NCBI GenBank assembly: GCA_047972145.1
Contig: JBKEAI010000047.1
Coordinates: 1-59,262, forward strand
Length of the DNA: 59,262 nucleotides
Direction: 5' to 3'
From: JAMLGJ01 sp047972145
Lineage (GTDB): Bacteria; Actinomycetota; Acidimicrobiia; Acidimicrobiales; Microtrichaceae
Program-made: the position numbers and the translations under genes
Shown: positions 46,721 to 57,200 of the stretch, piece after piece
Layout of the letters: the number at the start of each line of letters is the position of its first letter
How positions within the stretch are numbered: the stretch's first letter is position 1
Notes under the pieces: model-generated
Seen by the model: the letters and a program-made list of their open reading frames with translations, nothing else
Told to the model about the DNA's origin: nothing
The model's database searches: none

Positions 46721-49174
46721 TCAGACAGGTTCCGGTTCGCGCTCTGCACCGAAGCCTGCGTCATCGGGAGACCCACCGTCGCCGGCGGGCGAACCGTCCT
46801 CGTCGTGGGTGTCACCCTCGTCGTGGGTTGCGCCCTCGACGCTGACGTGCGGGATGATGCGGTCGAGCCACCGGGGCAACCACCAGTTGCGTTCACCGAG
46901 CAGCTCCATCGTGGCGGGCACAAGGAGCATGCGGACGACCGTGGCGTCGAGCAGCACAGCAACAGCCAAGCCGAATCCCATCACCTTCACGGGCCGGGCG
47001 TCCTCGAGCACGAAGCTGCCGAAGATGAACACCATGATCGCCGCCGCAGCCGTGATCACCTTGGCCGTCGCCGCAAGGCCGTCGGCCACCGACTCGCGGG
47101 CATCACCGGTGCGCTGCCACTCCTCGTGGATGCGCGACAGCAGGAACACCTCGTAGTCCATCGACAGACCGAACACGATCGCGAAGAGCATCATCGGCAG
47201 GAACGGCTCGATGGGAGCGGGCTCTATACCCAACACCGAGCCACCCCAACCCCACTGGAAGAACGCGACGAGTAGGCCGTAGGCGGCCCCGATCGACAGC
47301 AGGTTCATGATCACCGCCTTGAGCGGCACGAGGATCGACCGGAACACCACCATCAACAACAGGAACGACAGCGACAGGACGGCCACGAAGAACCAGGCCA
47401 GCCTCTCGCTCAGGTAGTCCGAGAAGTCGACGGTGACCGCGACGAAGCCGGTCACATGCACGTCGGTCCCCGCCGGCTCGGCGCTTGGGAGGACCTCGGA
47501 GCGGAGGGTCTTGACGAGATCGGTCGTCGCGCTGTCCTGGGGTGACGTGGTCGGCTGGACCTGCCACAGCGCTGCGGTTGCCTCGTCGGCTTCGGGATTG
47601 ACGACCGTATTGGGAATCGGACCCGTGACCGACGCGACCCCGGGCGTGTCGGCAATCTGCTCGGTGAGGGCGACCAGAGCAGCGGGGTCTACGCCCTCCA
47701 GCTCGGTGACCAGGGTCAGGGGGCCGTTGGAACCCGGACCGAAGCCCTCCGCCAGCAGGTCGTAGGCCTGCCGGGTCGTGCTGGCCTCGGGGTCGTTGCC
47801 GTTGTCGGAGAAACCGAGGTTCATCGAGGCGAGCGGGATCGCCGCCACCAGCAGTACTACAGCGCTGGCGATCGCGATGGTCCACGGACGAGCCTGGACC
47901 ATGCGGCTCCAACGATACGCACCGGTCTCGCGCAGCGGCTTCACCTTGCGAGCCGGGATCCGCTCCTTGAACCCGGGGATGAACGCACCACCCAGCAGCA
48001 CCAGGAGGGCCAGTGCGAGGGGGATCCCGATCACGAGCGGGTTGAGTGCGAGGCCGAGCGCTACCAGTCCGACTCCGACCAGCGCGGCGGAGACGACACC
48101 ACGCCAGCGGCTGACCTCGATGCGCGGGCCGACGAATCCCAGCAGTGCAGGGAGCAGGGTGAGCGATGCGAGCAGGGTCATCGAGACCACGATCGCCGAA
48201 CCCAGCGCGAGGCCGTTCACGAACCCAACACCCATGATGATCATGCCCAGAAGGGAGATCACCACGGTCATGCCGGCGAAGGTGACAGCCCGCCCGGACG
48301 TGTCGATGGCGATGACCACCGACTCTTCCACGGTGTGGCCGTTGTGCAGCTGTTCGCGATATCGCGTGACGATGAACAGCGCGTAGTCGATCCCGACTCC
48401 GAGGCCGATCATCACCCCCAGGGTCGGCGCGAAGTCCGGCGTGGACATCACGTTGGACAGGAGCATCAGCAGGCTCGACCCGACACCGATTCCCGCGAGC
48501 GCAACGCCGATCGGCATGCCCATCGCCAGCACCGAACCACCGGCGAGGATGAGGATGACTATCGCGAACGCGAGGCCGAGCAGTTCCGAGGACGGTGCTT
48601 CGAACTCGGAGAAGATCATGCCCCCGTATTCGATGCGCACCCCGTCCAGGTCGGGTTCGAGGCTCTGTACCGCCTCTGCGAACTCAGCCGAGCGCTCCTG
48701 GTCGGCCTCGCCGGGTAGTTCGACCTCGGCGTACGCGACGGTGCCGTCCTCGGAGATGTTCTGCGGCCCAGCCAGCAACGTCGGGTCGAGGGAGTCGCCG
48801 AAGAACTCCGACATCGCACGCAGCGCAGCCTCGGGATCCTGGGTCGGAGCCGCAAAGGGGCTCGACACGGTCGTGTCGGGGAGTGCATCGACCTCGTCGA
48901 GGAACTCACCGATCGCTTCGGTGGCGGCGGGGTCCTCGAAGCCGGACCCGCTCTGGAACACGATCGTGCCTGTCGATCCCGCCCCCATGCCGCCGAAGTT
49001 GTCCTCCAGGATGTCGAAGCCCGCACGGCTCTCCACGTCGGGAAGGTCGAACTCGCTACGCACGTCGGTGCCCACCGCACCGATCACACCGCCGAGCACC
49101 AACAGGGCGAGGACCCAACTACCGACGACGACCCAGCGTCTGCGGACACAGAACTGCCCAATTGCGGTGAACAT
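46721..49174 (-). CDS. MMPL family RND transporter
   Basis: 817 residues with about 12 hydrophobic segments in two halves, each containing one large external loop (residues ~45-190 and ~440-560). The Asp-bearing helix motifs LGVGIDYALFIVTRYREQ and FGLSMDYEVFLLSRIHEEW match MMPL proton-relay Asp residues. The ATG at 49174 is preceded by GGAG; the family start FTAIGQFCVRRRW agrees. The C-terminal tail is acidic and low-complexity (THDEGDTHDEDGSPAG). Probably exports lipids or siderophore-like compounds; mycolate-type substrates are known for mycobacterial homologues, not shown here. Confidence 0.9.
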   Translation of the reverse strand: MFTAIGQFCVRRRWVVVGSWVLALLVLGGVIGAVGTDVRSEFDLPDVESRAGFDILEDNFGGMGAGSTGTIVFQSGSGFEDPAATEAIGEFLDEVDALPDTTVSSPFAAPTQDPEAALRAMSEFFGDSLDPTLLAGPQNISEDGTVAYAEVELPGEADQERSAEFAEAVQSLEPDLDGVRIEYGGMIFSEFEAPSSELLGLAFAIVILILAGGSVLAMGMPIGVALAGIGVGSSLLMLLSNVMSTPDFAPTLGVMIGLGVGIDYALFIVTRYREQLHNGHTVEESVVIAIDTSGRAVTFAGMTVVISLLGMIIMGVGFVNGLALGSAIVVSMTLLASLTLLPALLGFVGPRIEVSRWRGVVSAALVGVGLVALGLALNPLVIGIPLALALLVLLGGAFIPGFKERIPARKVKPLRETGAYRWSRMVQARPWTIAIASAVVLLVAAIPLASMNLGFSDNGNDPEASTTRQAYDLLAEGFGPGSNGPLTLVTELEGVDPAALVALTEQIADTPGVASVTGPIPNTVVNPEADEATAALWQVQPTTSPQDSATTDLVKTLRSEVLPSAEPAGTDVHVTGFVAVTVDFSDYLSERLAWFFVAVLSLSFLLLMVVFRSILVPLKAVIMNLLSIGAAYGLLVAFFQWGWGGSVLGIEPAPIEPFLPMMLFAIVFGLSMDYEVFLLSRIHEEWQRTGDARESVADGLAATAKVITAAAAIMVFIFGSFVLEDARPVKVMGFGLAVAVLLDATVVRMLLVPATMELLGERNWWLPRWLDRIIPHVSVEGATHDEGDTHDEDGSPAGDGGSPDDAGFGAEREPEPV

Positions 49175-49266
49175 CGGATCTCCGTCGTTTCTGGCCGGCG
49201 CGGAGCCGGGCCGAGCGGCTGTCACCCAAGTGTTGTGGTGCGGTGCCTACTGGATCAATGCGAATC

Positions 49267-49301
49267 CTGTGACATCGGTCCGATGTCTGTGACATCGGTC
49301 C
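49267..49301. promoter_or_regulatory. Repeated operator-like GACATCG elements upstream of the MMPL gene
   Basis: CTGTGACATCGGTCC is repeated at 49267-49281 and 49287-49301 with a 20-base period. GACATCG-GTC-CGATGTC (49271-49287) is a perfect 7-3-7 inverted repeat, and a third half-site follows. It lies about 100 bases upstream of the MMPL start codon (49174) and 30 bases beyond the end of the GGDEF-EAL gene. The whole 157-base gap (49175-49331) contains no gene. Confidence 0.5.
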
Positions 49302-49331
49302 CGCACCGCCCTCTGGGCGGAGGTCGGTCGC

Positions 49332-51434
49332 TCAGGAACGTACTGTGCCGGCAGGTCTACCGAGCAGGTATCCCTGACCCAGGTCGATGCCTGAATGGAC
49401 GACCGCCTGGAGCTCATCGGTGGTCTCGATCCCCTCGGCGAGCACCTTCGCGCCAGTCGCCTCGCCGATCGCCCGGGCGGCCGCCAGGAAGGTCAAACCG
49501 GCCTTGTCCCCCGCACCGGCGCGCCTGGTGAAGCTGGCATCGACCTTGATCACCTCCGGAGCGAGGTCCGAGAGCACCGCGAGGTTGGCGAATCCCGATC
49601 CGAAGTCGTCGAGGGCCACCGCCATGCCCGCATCGCGAAGCCTCCTCAGGTTCCCCATCGCTGCATGGTTGTCGGTGAGCAGGAGGCTCTCGGTCACCTC
49701 GACCGTTATGCGCGACAGGAGTACGCCGAGCGGGCCTCCGAGCAGCGCATCGATCGTGGGGGGGTCTGCCAACTCCTGAACCGACAGGTTCATCGAGATC
49801 CTCGGGAAGGTGCGAAACGCCCCATCGAGTTCCTCGCCCAGAAGGTCGATCACGATCCCGCCGACCTGTCGGATCTGCCCGGAGACCTCAGCCATCGAGA
49901 TGAACTCGCCTGCGCTGATCGGTCCTTCGGGGGATTCCCAACGCAGCAGTGCCTCCGCTCCCACGACCTCGTCGGATCGCAGGTCGATCAACGGCTGGAA
50001 GCGCAGAGAGAAGGCACGGTCGCGCAGGGCCCGGGCGAGATCCTGGCGCGAACGCGCTCGTCGTTCCGCCCGCCATTCGATCTCCGGTGAGTACTCCTCC
50101 ATCCGGTCGCCGAGCTCTTCCTTGGCCGCCTGGCGTGCCATGTCGGCGCGCCGCAGCAGATCGTCGGCACCCACCGACGGTTCAAAGCGCGCCACACCCA
50201 GCGATGCTGTCAGCAGCACAGTCGAACCGCCCACGAGCACCGGCTCGCGCATCGCGCCCAGCGCCCGGTCCGCCACGGCGCGGACCTCCTCGTCGGAGCG
50301 TAGGTCGAGGATCACGAGTACGAACTCGTCGCTACCGACGCGCGCGACGTGATCGGCTGGCCGTGCAGCGCCCCGGAGTCGTTCGCCCACCTGTCGGAGT
50401 GCGTCGTCGCCGCCTTCATGGCCGAACTGGTCGTTGACGGCCCGGAAGTTGTCGAGGTCCAGCCAGATGACCGCGCCTCCCAGGCCGACCTCCTCTGCCC
50501 GGGCGAGCTCGACCTTGAGGAGGTCGAGCAGCCCGTTGCGGCTCAGGAGCCCTGTCAGGCCATCCTGTGCACCCAGTCGGCCCGCATGCCCGGCACGGCC
50601 CACCTCCCGCAACATGAACAACGGCAGCAACAGCACCGATGTAACCCAGAGAATCAAACCCACCAGCCACGCGGGGCTGTAGTCCACCGGCTGGGTCACC
50701 TCGATCAGAGCGTTGCAGGTCGACAACACGACCGCGCCGGCTGCCCACGCTGCGATAGCGCTGTCGCGGATGAGCCGCGTGGCTGCCAGACCCCCGAAGG
50801 CCAGCACGTCGATGGCGAGGACACACACCCAGAGCCACACCGGGTTCGCAGGGAACGGCACCCACAACGCGACCATGGCGAGCATCGCCCCCACCAGGCA
50901 GGACACCGCTGTGGTCCACCAGATCCCTCTCCAGCGGGTGCTGCGGCGCGCACCGATCGGGTAGCGACGGCTCAGCCAGGTGGCGGTACCGATGCCGAGG
51001 GGCAGCAGGGCGTGGCTCTGGAGGTCGATCCACTCGATGGAGGAGTCGGCAGTGCCTGATGCCGGGGATGCACCTAGGAAGTCGGCCGACTCCACCGCTC
51101 CCAGCACTGCGAGTATCACCAACGCCTGGTACGAACCGGCGATCGCGAGCAATGCCCGGTTGTGCCAGTAGCCCGCGTGTGAATACAGCACGAACGCCAC
51201 GGCGGCCCCCGCGACGAGGATTCCGACCATCTCCGCGGTCATTATCCCCGGCGCAGCCCACAATGGCGTGTTTCCGAAAGGCAGAGCCGACACCGCCACG
51301 AGCAGGGCCAGCGACGCACAGAGAGCGATGAAGCGCTCGCGGCCGCGGTACCGCGCATCGAGACCGGGGTTGCCGGTCAGCACCGCCGTTGCGGAGCGGA
51401 GCCCGTCGGACGGCTCCCGCCGGTTGTCGCTCAC
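49332..51434 (-). CDS. GGDEF-EAL domain membrane protein (c-di-GMP turnover)
   Basis: 700 residues. The N-terminal ~280 residues hold several hydrophobic helices (a membrane sensor of MASE type). The GGDEF domain begins at DGLTGLLSRNGLLDLL; its signature is GSDEF in place of GGDEF (ARVGSDEFVLVI). The EAL domain has GAEALLRWESP, SMNLSVQEL, EVTESLLL, LDDFGSGFANL, IKVDASF, LAEGIETTDEL and QGYLLGRP, so all catalytic metal residues appear intact and phosphodiesterase activity is likely. Diguanylate cyclase activity is uncertain because of the changed first Gly. It is the only c-di-GMP enzyme here; a PilZ-like protein lies downstream at 58546. Confidence 0.9.
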   Translation of the reverse strand: MSDNRREPSDGLRSATAVLTGNPGLDARYRGRERFIALCASLALLVAVSALPFGNTPLWAAPGIMTAEMVGILVAGAAVAFVLYSHAGYWHNRALLAIAGSYQALVILAVLGAVESADFLGASPASGTADSSIEWIDLQSHALLPLGIGTATWLSRRYPIGARRSTRWRGIWWTTAVSCLVGAMLAMVALWVPFPANPVWLWVCVLAIDVLAFGGLAATRLIRDSAIAAWAAGAVVLSTCNALIEVTQPVDYSPAWLVGLILWVTSVLLLPLFMLREVGRAGHAGRLGAQDGLTGLLSRNGLLDLLKVELARAEEVGLGGAVIWLDLDNFRAVNDQFGHEGGDDALRQVGERLRGAARPADHVARVGSDEFVLVILDLRSDEEVRAVADRALGAMREPVLVGGSTVLLTASLGVARFEPSVGADDLLRRADMARQAAKEELGDRMEEYSPEIEWRAERRARSRQDLARALRDRAFSLRFQPLIDLRSDEVVGAEALLRWESPEGPISAGEFISMAEVSGQIRQVGGIVIDLLGEELDGAFRTFPRISMNLSVQELADPPTIDALLGGPLGVLLSRITVEVTESLLLTDNHAAMGNLRRLRDAGMAVALDDFGSGFANLAVLSDLAPEVIKVDASFTRRAGAGDKAGLTFLAAARAIGEATGAKVLAEGIETTDELQAVVHSGIDLGQGYLLGRPAGTVRS

Positions 51435-51522
51435 CTTCTGACCGTAGCGTCAGGACCCACCGGGCGTCCCACGGGGATGCCTGGGTTGATACCCCAGTAC
51501 ATCGTCAACAGTAAGCGGTGGC

Positions 51523-52581
51523 TCAGACGTCTCCGAGGTAGATGCCCACCGACCGGGCGGTGTGCACCAGCTCACCCCCCGGGTCCACCAGGGCGGAGCC
51601 GCGCGCGACAACGTCATCGAGAGGCACAGCCTCGATGTTGGTCCCCCGCAGGGCGATCATCGTGTCGAATCGCCCCTCGGCGACCAGGTCGACAGAGTGG
51701 GTGCCGAACTGCGTCGCCAGGATCGCGTCCATCGGGCTGGGCTCGCCGCCCCGCTGGAGGTGGCCGAGCACGGTGGCCCGAGCTTCGATGCGGCCCTCCG
51801 TCGCTGCCTCCAGCGCTCTGGCCGTCGCCGCTCCGACCCCACCGAGGTGGTGAACACCCCTCGAGTCGGTGGAGCCGATCGTCGTTCCGTCGGGGGCGTT
51901 CGCTCCCTCGGCGACGACGACGAGGGCGAACGCATGGTTGCGGCGGCTGCGCGTCGCCTCCACCGTGCTCACCAGGTCCTCCATCACCCACCCGATCTCA
52001 GGGATCAGGATCGCGTCGGCACCCCCCGCTATGCCCGCGGCCAGTGCGAGGTGGCCCGCGCCCCTGCCCATCGTCTCGATGATCATCACCCTGTCGTGGC
52101 TCACCCCCGTGGTACGTAGTTGGGCACACGCACGTGTCACGGTGCGAACCGCTGTGTCGAAACCGATCGAGCGGTCGGTGAGCGCGACGTCGTTGTCGAT
52201 CGTCTTGGGCACGCCCACGAGGTTCCAACCCGAACGTGCATGGTCCTGGAGGATCGCGAGGCTCCCGTCACCACCGATCGCTATGAGCGCATCGAGGCCG
52301 AGCTCGGTGTATCCCTCCTCGATCTGGGTTCCGACGTCGATCGGCTTGTTGATCGAACCCAGGATCGTCCCACCGGTGCTCAACATCGGGTCGAATCCGT
52401 CCTGGTCTATGAGTGTCGGCGAGAGGGGCCGAACCCTGCGCGATGCGAGACCTGCCACCGCATCTTCAATACCGAGCACCTCGAACCCGTGACCGTTGAC
52501 AGCGCGCATTGTGATCGCCCGGATGGCTGCGTTCAACCCCGGGCAGTCGCCGCCACTGGTCATGACACCGATGCGCTTCAC
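51523..52581 (-). CDS. pfkA: 6-phosphofructokinase (G104/K124-type)
   Basis: 352 residues. MTSGGDCPGLNAAIRA is the phosphate-binding start; IGGDGSLA and VPKTIDND are the donor-site motifs, and IETMGRGAGHLA and RATVLGHLQRGGEPSPMDAILA the substrate-binding blocks. The first motif has Gly (ATP-type) where PPi-dependent enzymes have Asp. The second has Lys126 where classical ATP enzymes have Gly (PGTIDND), a mixture known from a group of actinobacterial enzymes. ATP is the more likely donor. The start is the ATG at 52581, four bases after the MFS stop; it shares a transcription unit with that gene. Confidence 0.92.
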   Translation of the reverse strand: MKRIGVMTSGGDCPGLNAAIRAITMRAVNGHGFEVLGIEDAVAGLASRRVRPLSPTLIDQDGFDPMLSTGGTILGSINKPIDVGTQIEEGYTELGLDALIAIGGDGSLAILQDHARSGWNLVGVPKTIDNDVALTDRSIGFDTAVRTVTRACAQLRTTGVSHDRVMIIETMGRGAGHLALAAGIAGGADAILIPEIGWVMEDLVSTVEATRSRRNHAFALVVVAEGANAPDGTTIGSTDSRGVHHLGGVGAATARALEAATEGRIEARATVLGHLQRGGEPSPMDAILATQFGTHSVDLVAEGRFDTMIALRGTNIEAVPLDDVVARGSALVDPGGELVHTARSVGIYLGDV

Positions 52582-52585
52582 GGCG

Positions 52586-53818
52586 TCAGTCTTGCGCGTA
52601 AGGGGTCTCCACGACGTCCACCGGTGCGGCGATCCCTGAGCGGGCGAAGATCACGAGCACAGCCGCGGCGATCAGCGATCCAGCGGCGAGGGTCGCGCCG
52701 GTGCCTATCGACGCGAACACCGCCGCGAACAGAAGTGGACCGATGGCCTGCCCCAAGCGCACCGCAGACACCCACACCGCCAGCACCACGCCGCGCATCT
52801 CTGCTGGTGCGCTGGAGACCGTCACCTCCTGAAGCGAAGGGACCAGTGCGCCGTCGCCCGCTCCATAGAGCAGGAGCCCCAACACGACTGCGATCAACGT
52901 CGGAGCGAGACCCACCACCAGCAGCGACACGCAGAACAGGCCCGCCGCCGCGACCAGCAACCTCCGGAGGCCCATCGCCGTGCGCAGCGTGGTGAGGTTG
53001 AGGGCGATGAGTGTCGATGTGATCGAAGGAATGCCCAGCAGCAGTCCCCGCGGTGCCGCCGAGAGGGAGAACTGCTCCTCGAGGTGCACCGGAAGGGTGG
53101 TCAGGAACAGCCCGAAGACCATCACGAAGATCAGGAAGCCCGACAACACGGTCGCACGGATCGCGGGTGTGCGCAGGATCGTCATCGCCTCGCCGAGCTG
53201 CGATCGGACGGTCTGGGCCGTTCCTGGTGGCTTCACGTCGTCGAGTGACATCCGTGCGGCCATCGCGGTGAGCAGTGCAAGTGAACTCGGCAGCAGTGAG
53301 ATCCGCCACCCTCCGAGGCTCTCCAACGCGCCTGAGAGCATCGGCATCAGGGCCAGGCCTGCGGTGAGCACGGCCGCGTTGCGCCCGACCTGTCGGATGC
53401 GTTCGGCCCCGTCGTAGTGGTCCCCGATCAGCACCACGGCGAGGTTGATCAAACCCGCTGTACCCAGGCCCATCACCACCCTCGAGGCGACCAGCGTCCA
53501 GTAGCTGGGGGCCAGGGAGCCGACCACGCCCATCACCCCGAAGAGGACCAGGCAAGGCACCAACACCCGGCGCCGGCCGACCCGGTCGGCCAGCAGTCCG
53601 ATCGCCGGAGCGGCGAGGACCCCCGGAATCGACGCCGACGCGACCAGTAGCCCCGCGGCCGAATCGGGCCTGGAGAAGTCGTCGAGGATGTCGGGTAGCA
53701 CCGGAGCGATCAGGGTGTTCGCTGTGATGCCGGTGAGGGTGACAGCCCAGATCAACAGCGGGGGAGGTCGGTGCCCGGGCCAGGCGACGCTGGTGGGCTT
53801 CACCGGGCTCGTGGGCAT
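52586..53818 (-). CDS. MFS transporter (drug/small-molecule efflux type)
   Basis: 410 residues with about 12 hydrophobic helices. The family motif between helices 2 and 3 reads GLLADRVGRRRVL, and ASRVVMGLGTAGLINLAVVLIGDHY matches the helix 4-5 motif. ATG at 53818 is preceded by an in-frame GTG. It is divergent by about 40 bases from the small membrane gene at 53859. An efflux pump of DHA1 type is the best description; no substrate can be inferred. Confidence 0.85.
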   Translation of the reverse strand: MPTSPVKPTSVAWPGHRPPPLLIWAVTLTGITANTLIAPVLPDILDDFSRPDSAAGLLVASASIPGVLAAPAIGLLADRVGRRRVLVPCLVLFGVMGVVGSLAPSYWTLVASRVVMGLGTAGLINLAVVLIGDHYDGAERIRQVGRNAAVLTAGLALMPMLSGALESLGGWRISLLPSSLALLTAMAARMSLDDVKPPGTAQTVRSQLGEAMTILRTPAIRATVLSGFLIFVMVFGLFLTTLPVHLEEQFSLSAAPRGLLLGIPSITSTLIALNLTTLRTAMGLRRLLVAAAGLFCVSLLVVGLAPTLIAVVLGLLLYGAGDGALVPSLQEVTVSSAPAEMRGVVLAVWVSAVRLGQAIGPLLFAAVFASIGTGATLAAGSLIAAAVLVIFARSGIAAPVDVVETPYAQD

Positions 53819-53858
53819 CACCGGGCACGGTACACCGTGACGCTAAGTTGTCCTACCG

Positions 53859-54152
53859 ATGGGTTGCGGCTGCCTAGTGCTCCTCGCATCAGGGATCTCC
53901 CCGAGGCTCGGGCTCTTCCTGATGTGGATCTTCACCGACCGGCTCGAAGTTGCCTTCACGTCCTTCTGGCTCGGGTTGGCGGGCTTCCTGGTACTTCCCT
54001 GGACGACGCTCGCGTGGGCGATCGCGTATTCGCCGTTCACGCAGGTGAGCGGATTCGGGCTGCTATTGGTCGCGTTCGGGTTCATGGCGGACGTGATGTC
54101 GTGGTTCGGTGCAGGCCGTGAAGGCTCGGACCGGCAGAACACGAGGGCCTGA
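53859..54152 (+). CDS. Small hypothetical membrane protein
   Basis: 97 residues with three hydrophobic segments (LVLLASGISPRLGLFLMWIF, FTSFWLGLAGFLVLPWTTLAWAI, FGLLLVAFGFMADVMSWFG). The sequence and size recall small conserved actinobacterial membrane proteins that I cannot link to a function. It is divergent from the MFS gene, and converges on the mannosidase gene 78 bases further on. Confidence 0.7.
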   Translation: MGCGCLVLLASGISPRLGLFLMWIFTDRLEVAFTSFWLGLAGFLVLPWTTLAWAIAYSPFTQVSGFGLLLVAFGFMADVMSWFGAGREGSDRQNTRA

Positions 54153-54229
54153 GCCACTCGCACGGCCCACGGCACAACTGACGCCCCGCAGGCGCTGTCA
54201 CCGGGCCGCGGCGCGGGGAATGGCCTGCT

Positions 54230-57200
54230 TCAGCCCGCCTGGAGGCGCAGCGTCACCAACTCGAAGGGCCGCATCTCGAGGGCGAGCACCCCATCGATGA
54301 CGCTCAGCGGAGAGTCCTGGCGGTCGCCGCTCGCTGCGGGATCTTCGAGCGCATCGCAACGCGTCGCCGCCACCAGGGCGCGGTCGGTGCGCAACTCCAG
54401 GGCAACCCGGTCACCGGTGGACTCCCACATCCGCACGATCAGGTCGCCACTGCCGTCGTCAGCCGGCTTCAGCGCCGATACCGACACCCGGGGGTCCGAC
54501 ACCTCGAGGATCGCAGGGGATTGCGGGACGTTGGTTGCCCTCACATCCTGCGGTCGGAGCACCGCCCTGATCGGGTAGTTGAGGGCCTCGGCTTCGCAGA
54601 CCACATCCGCGAGCTGGGGACCGTGGGGCAACAGAGCGAGGGTGAGCGCGTGGCTGCCGCGGTCCGCGTCCGGGTCGGGGTAGCGCGGTGCGCGCAGCAC
54701 CGAGACCCGGATGCCTCCGTCCTGCACCCCGTGGCCGTAGCGGCCATCGTTGAGCACCGCGACGCCGAACCCGGGCTCGGACAGATCGACCCACCGGTGG
54801 GCGCACACCTCGAACTTGGCGGCATCCCAACTCGTGTTGCGGTGCGTCGGGCGTTCGAGGAAACCGAACTGCGCATCGCAGCGCGCTGCGTCGGTGCGAA
54901 CGTCGAGCGGGAAGTCGACCGAGAGCAGCTTCTCATCCTCGTGCCATTCGATCTGGAGCCCGATGTCGATCCGTGGACTTCCGGCGCGCAGCGTGATCGT
55001 CCGCTCCACGCTGGAGCGCCCGAAGGTGTGGCGTGTCCTGAGCCGTCCCAGCAGAGGTCCGCGTTCGAGCACCTCGACGCCGCCGTTCGCCGGAACCACC
55101 ACCGATCGTGGGACGGTCCACTCCTCGAGGTCCCAGGCGTCGTACTCCACGGGTTGGTCGGGCGCCAGCAGCAGTGTTGCAGCACACCGGCCGTGCGGCA
55201 GCAGCTCGCGGCTGAAGCGGAGATCGCGGATCGAGGTGATCTCCCCAGAAGGGTCGAGGGTGACCGCTATCGAGGAGTTCGAGATCGAGCCTCCTTCGAC
55301 GACCACGGCATCGCCGGGGTCTCCGGGGACCGGTGCACCGACCGCCATCCCCGGTGTGGTGACCATCGCTGCCACCGAACCGTCGGAGAGCTCCTGCACC
55401 GAACCCTCGGGCCACATCTCCCCTCCCCCTTCACCCACCACACCACAGAACGAGGCTGGGAGGGTCAGCACCTCGGTGCGTGGGTGGGTCGCCGGGTTGG
55501 CCAGCATGAGCGCAGGGCCGGGTTGGTCCGCCAGCATCGACTCGATCAGGCGCTGCGCGCTCGCCTGTACCGCCGAATGCTCGGCCTCCGCGTCGTCGTG
55601 GACCCAGGCGATCGACGAGCCGGGGATGATGTCGTGGAACTGCTGTACAAGGACGCGCTTCCAGAGGGCCTCGGTCTCCCCGGAGAGCCCTTCGGTGCCG
55701 GTGGTGGCGGCCCACAGCTCGACCTCGCGCAACAGCGCCTCGCAACGACGGTTGCCGACCTTGGTGCGCGCCTGTGTGGTGAAGGTGCCACGGTGCATCT
55801 CGAAGTAGAGCTCACCGCGCCAGTGCGGGGTTCCAGGTTGTGAGAGATCCGCCTCGAGCTGGTCGAAGAACACCTCGGGCGCATCCATGTGAATACGCGG
55901 TGCACCCGCTGTGTCCGCGAGCAGCCTGGCCCGTTCCAACATCTCACTGCTGGGCCCACCGCCACCGTCGCCGTAGCCGAAGGGGACCAGGGAATCGTCG
56001 GACCACGCCGAATCGGAGAAGTTCGCTGCCGCGTGGATGATCTCCCGCGCGGACATGTCGCAGTTGTAGGTGTCCACCGGTGGGAAGTGCGCTGCCACGG
56101 TGGAGCCGTCGGTGCCCTCCCAGGTGAAGCTGTGGTGCGGGAAGCGGTTCTGCCTGTTCCAGCTGAGCTTCTGGGTGAGGAACCTGTCGCAGCCCGCAGC
56201 GCGGAAGATCTGGGGCAGCGTCCCCGGGTAGCCGAACACATCGGGAATCCACACCTCCCGACAGCGGATCCCGAAGTGCTCCTCGAAGTAGCGCTGGCCG
56301 TACACGAGCTGGCGTACGAGCGACTCACCGCTCGGCAGGTTCATGTCTGCTTCGACCCACATGCCTCCCACCGGCGACCATCGCCCGGCAGCCACCATCT
56401 CGGTGATGTCCTCGAACAACTCGGGATGGTCCTGTTCCACGAACTCGTATTGAGCCGCCTGCGAACATGCGAAACGGTGCTCCGGGTACTCCTCCATGAG
56501 ACGCACCTGGTTCGAGAACGTCCTTGCGCACTTGCGCCGCGTCTCGCGCATCGGCCAGAGCCACGCCGTGTCGATGTGCGCGTGCCCGATCGCGTGCAAC
56601 CGGTGGGCATCCGCCGACGCGGGGACGTCGAAGCCCTCTGCCAGAACCTCCCGGGCCGCCTCCGCGGAGCCCACCACGTCGTGGAGATCGAGTGCGTCGA
56701 GGGCCCTGGAGATCGTCCGCAGGAGGCGGCGCCTGCGCGGGCTGCCGAAGGTCAGGGACCGCATCAGGTCGTCGAGGGTGCGCAGCTCGACACGCAAGCG
56801 CCTCACCGCGGGTTGGAACTCCACCAGGTCGATTCCCCGGTACACGTACAGCGGATCACCCCCTGCGGTGGCGCGGTCGCCGAGGGGATTGGCACGGAAC
56901 GACTCCGAGAAGTTCGGGTTGGCCGAAGCCTCGACGAGGAACTCGATCAGTCCCTCCCCGGACACATCCGCGAGAGCCACCCCCCGGCGGCGCGGGTGGA
57001 CCCCGCAGCGGATCAGCCCGTCTCGGTAGATGCTCGCCTCCGCCTGGAAGCCGGGCATCGCACCGGAGAAGCCGATGTCGACCGAGATCTCGAACTCGCC
57101 ACCGTTGGGGGCCCTTGGGGGAACCTCACCCGTGGCGCGGAACCACGTCGTACCCCAGGGTGCGCCCCACGGTGTGCCGGGAGCGATCGCAGCGAGATCG

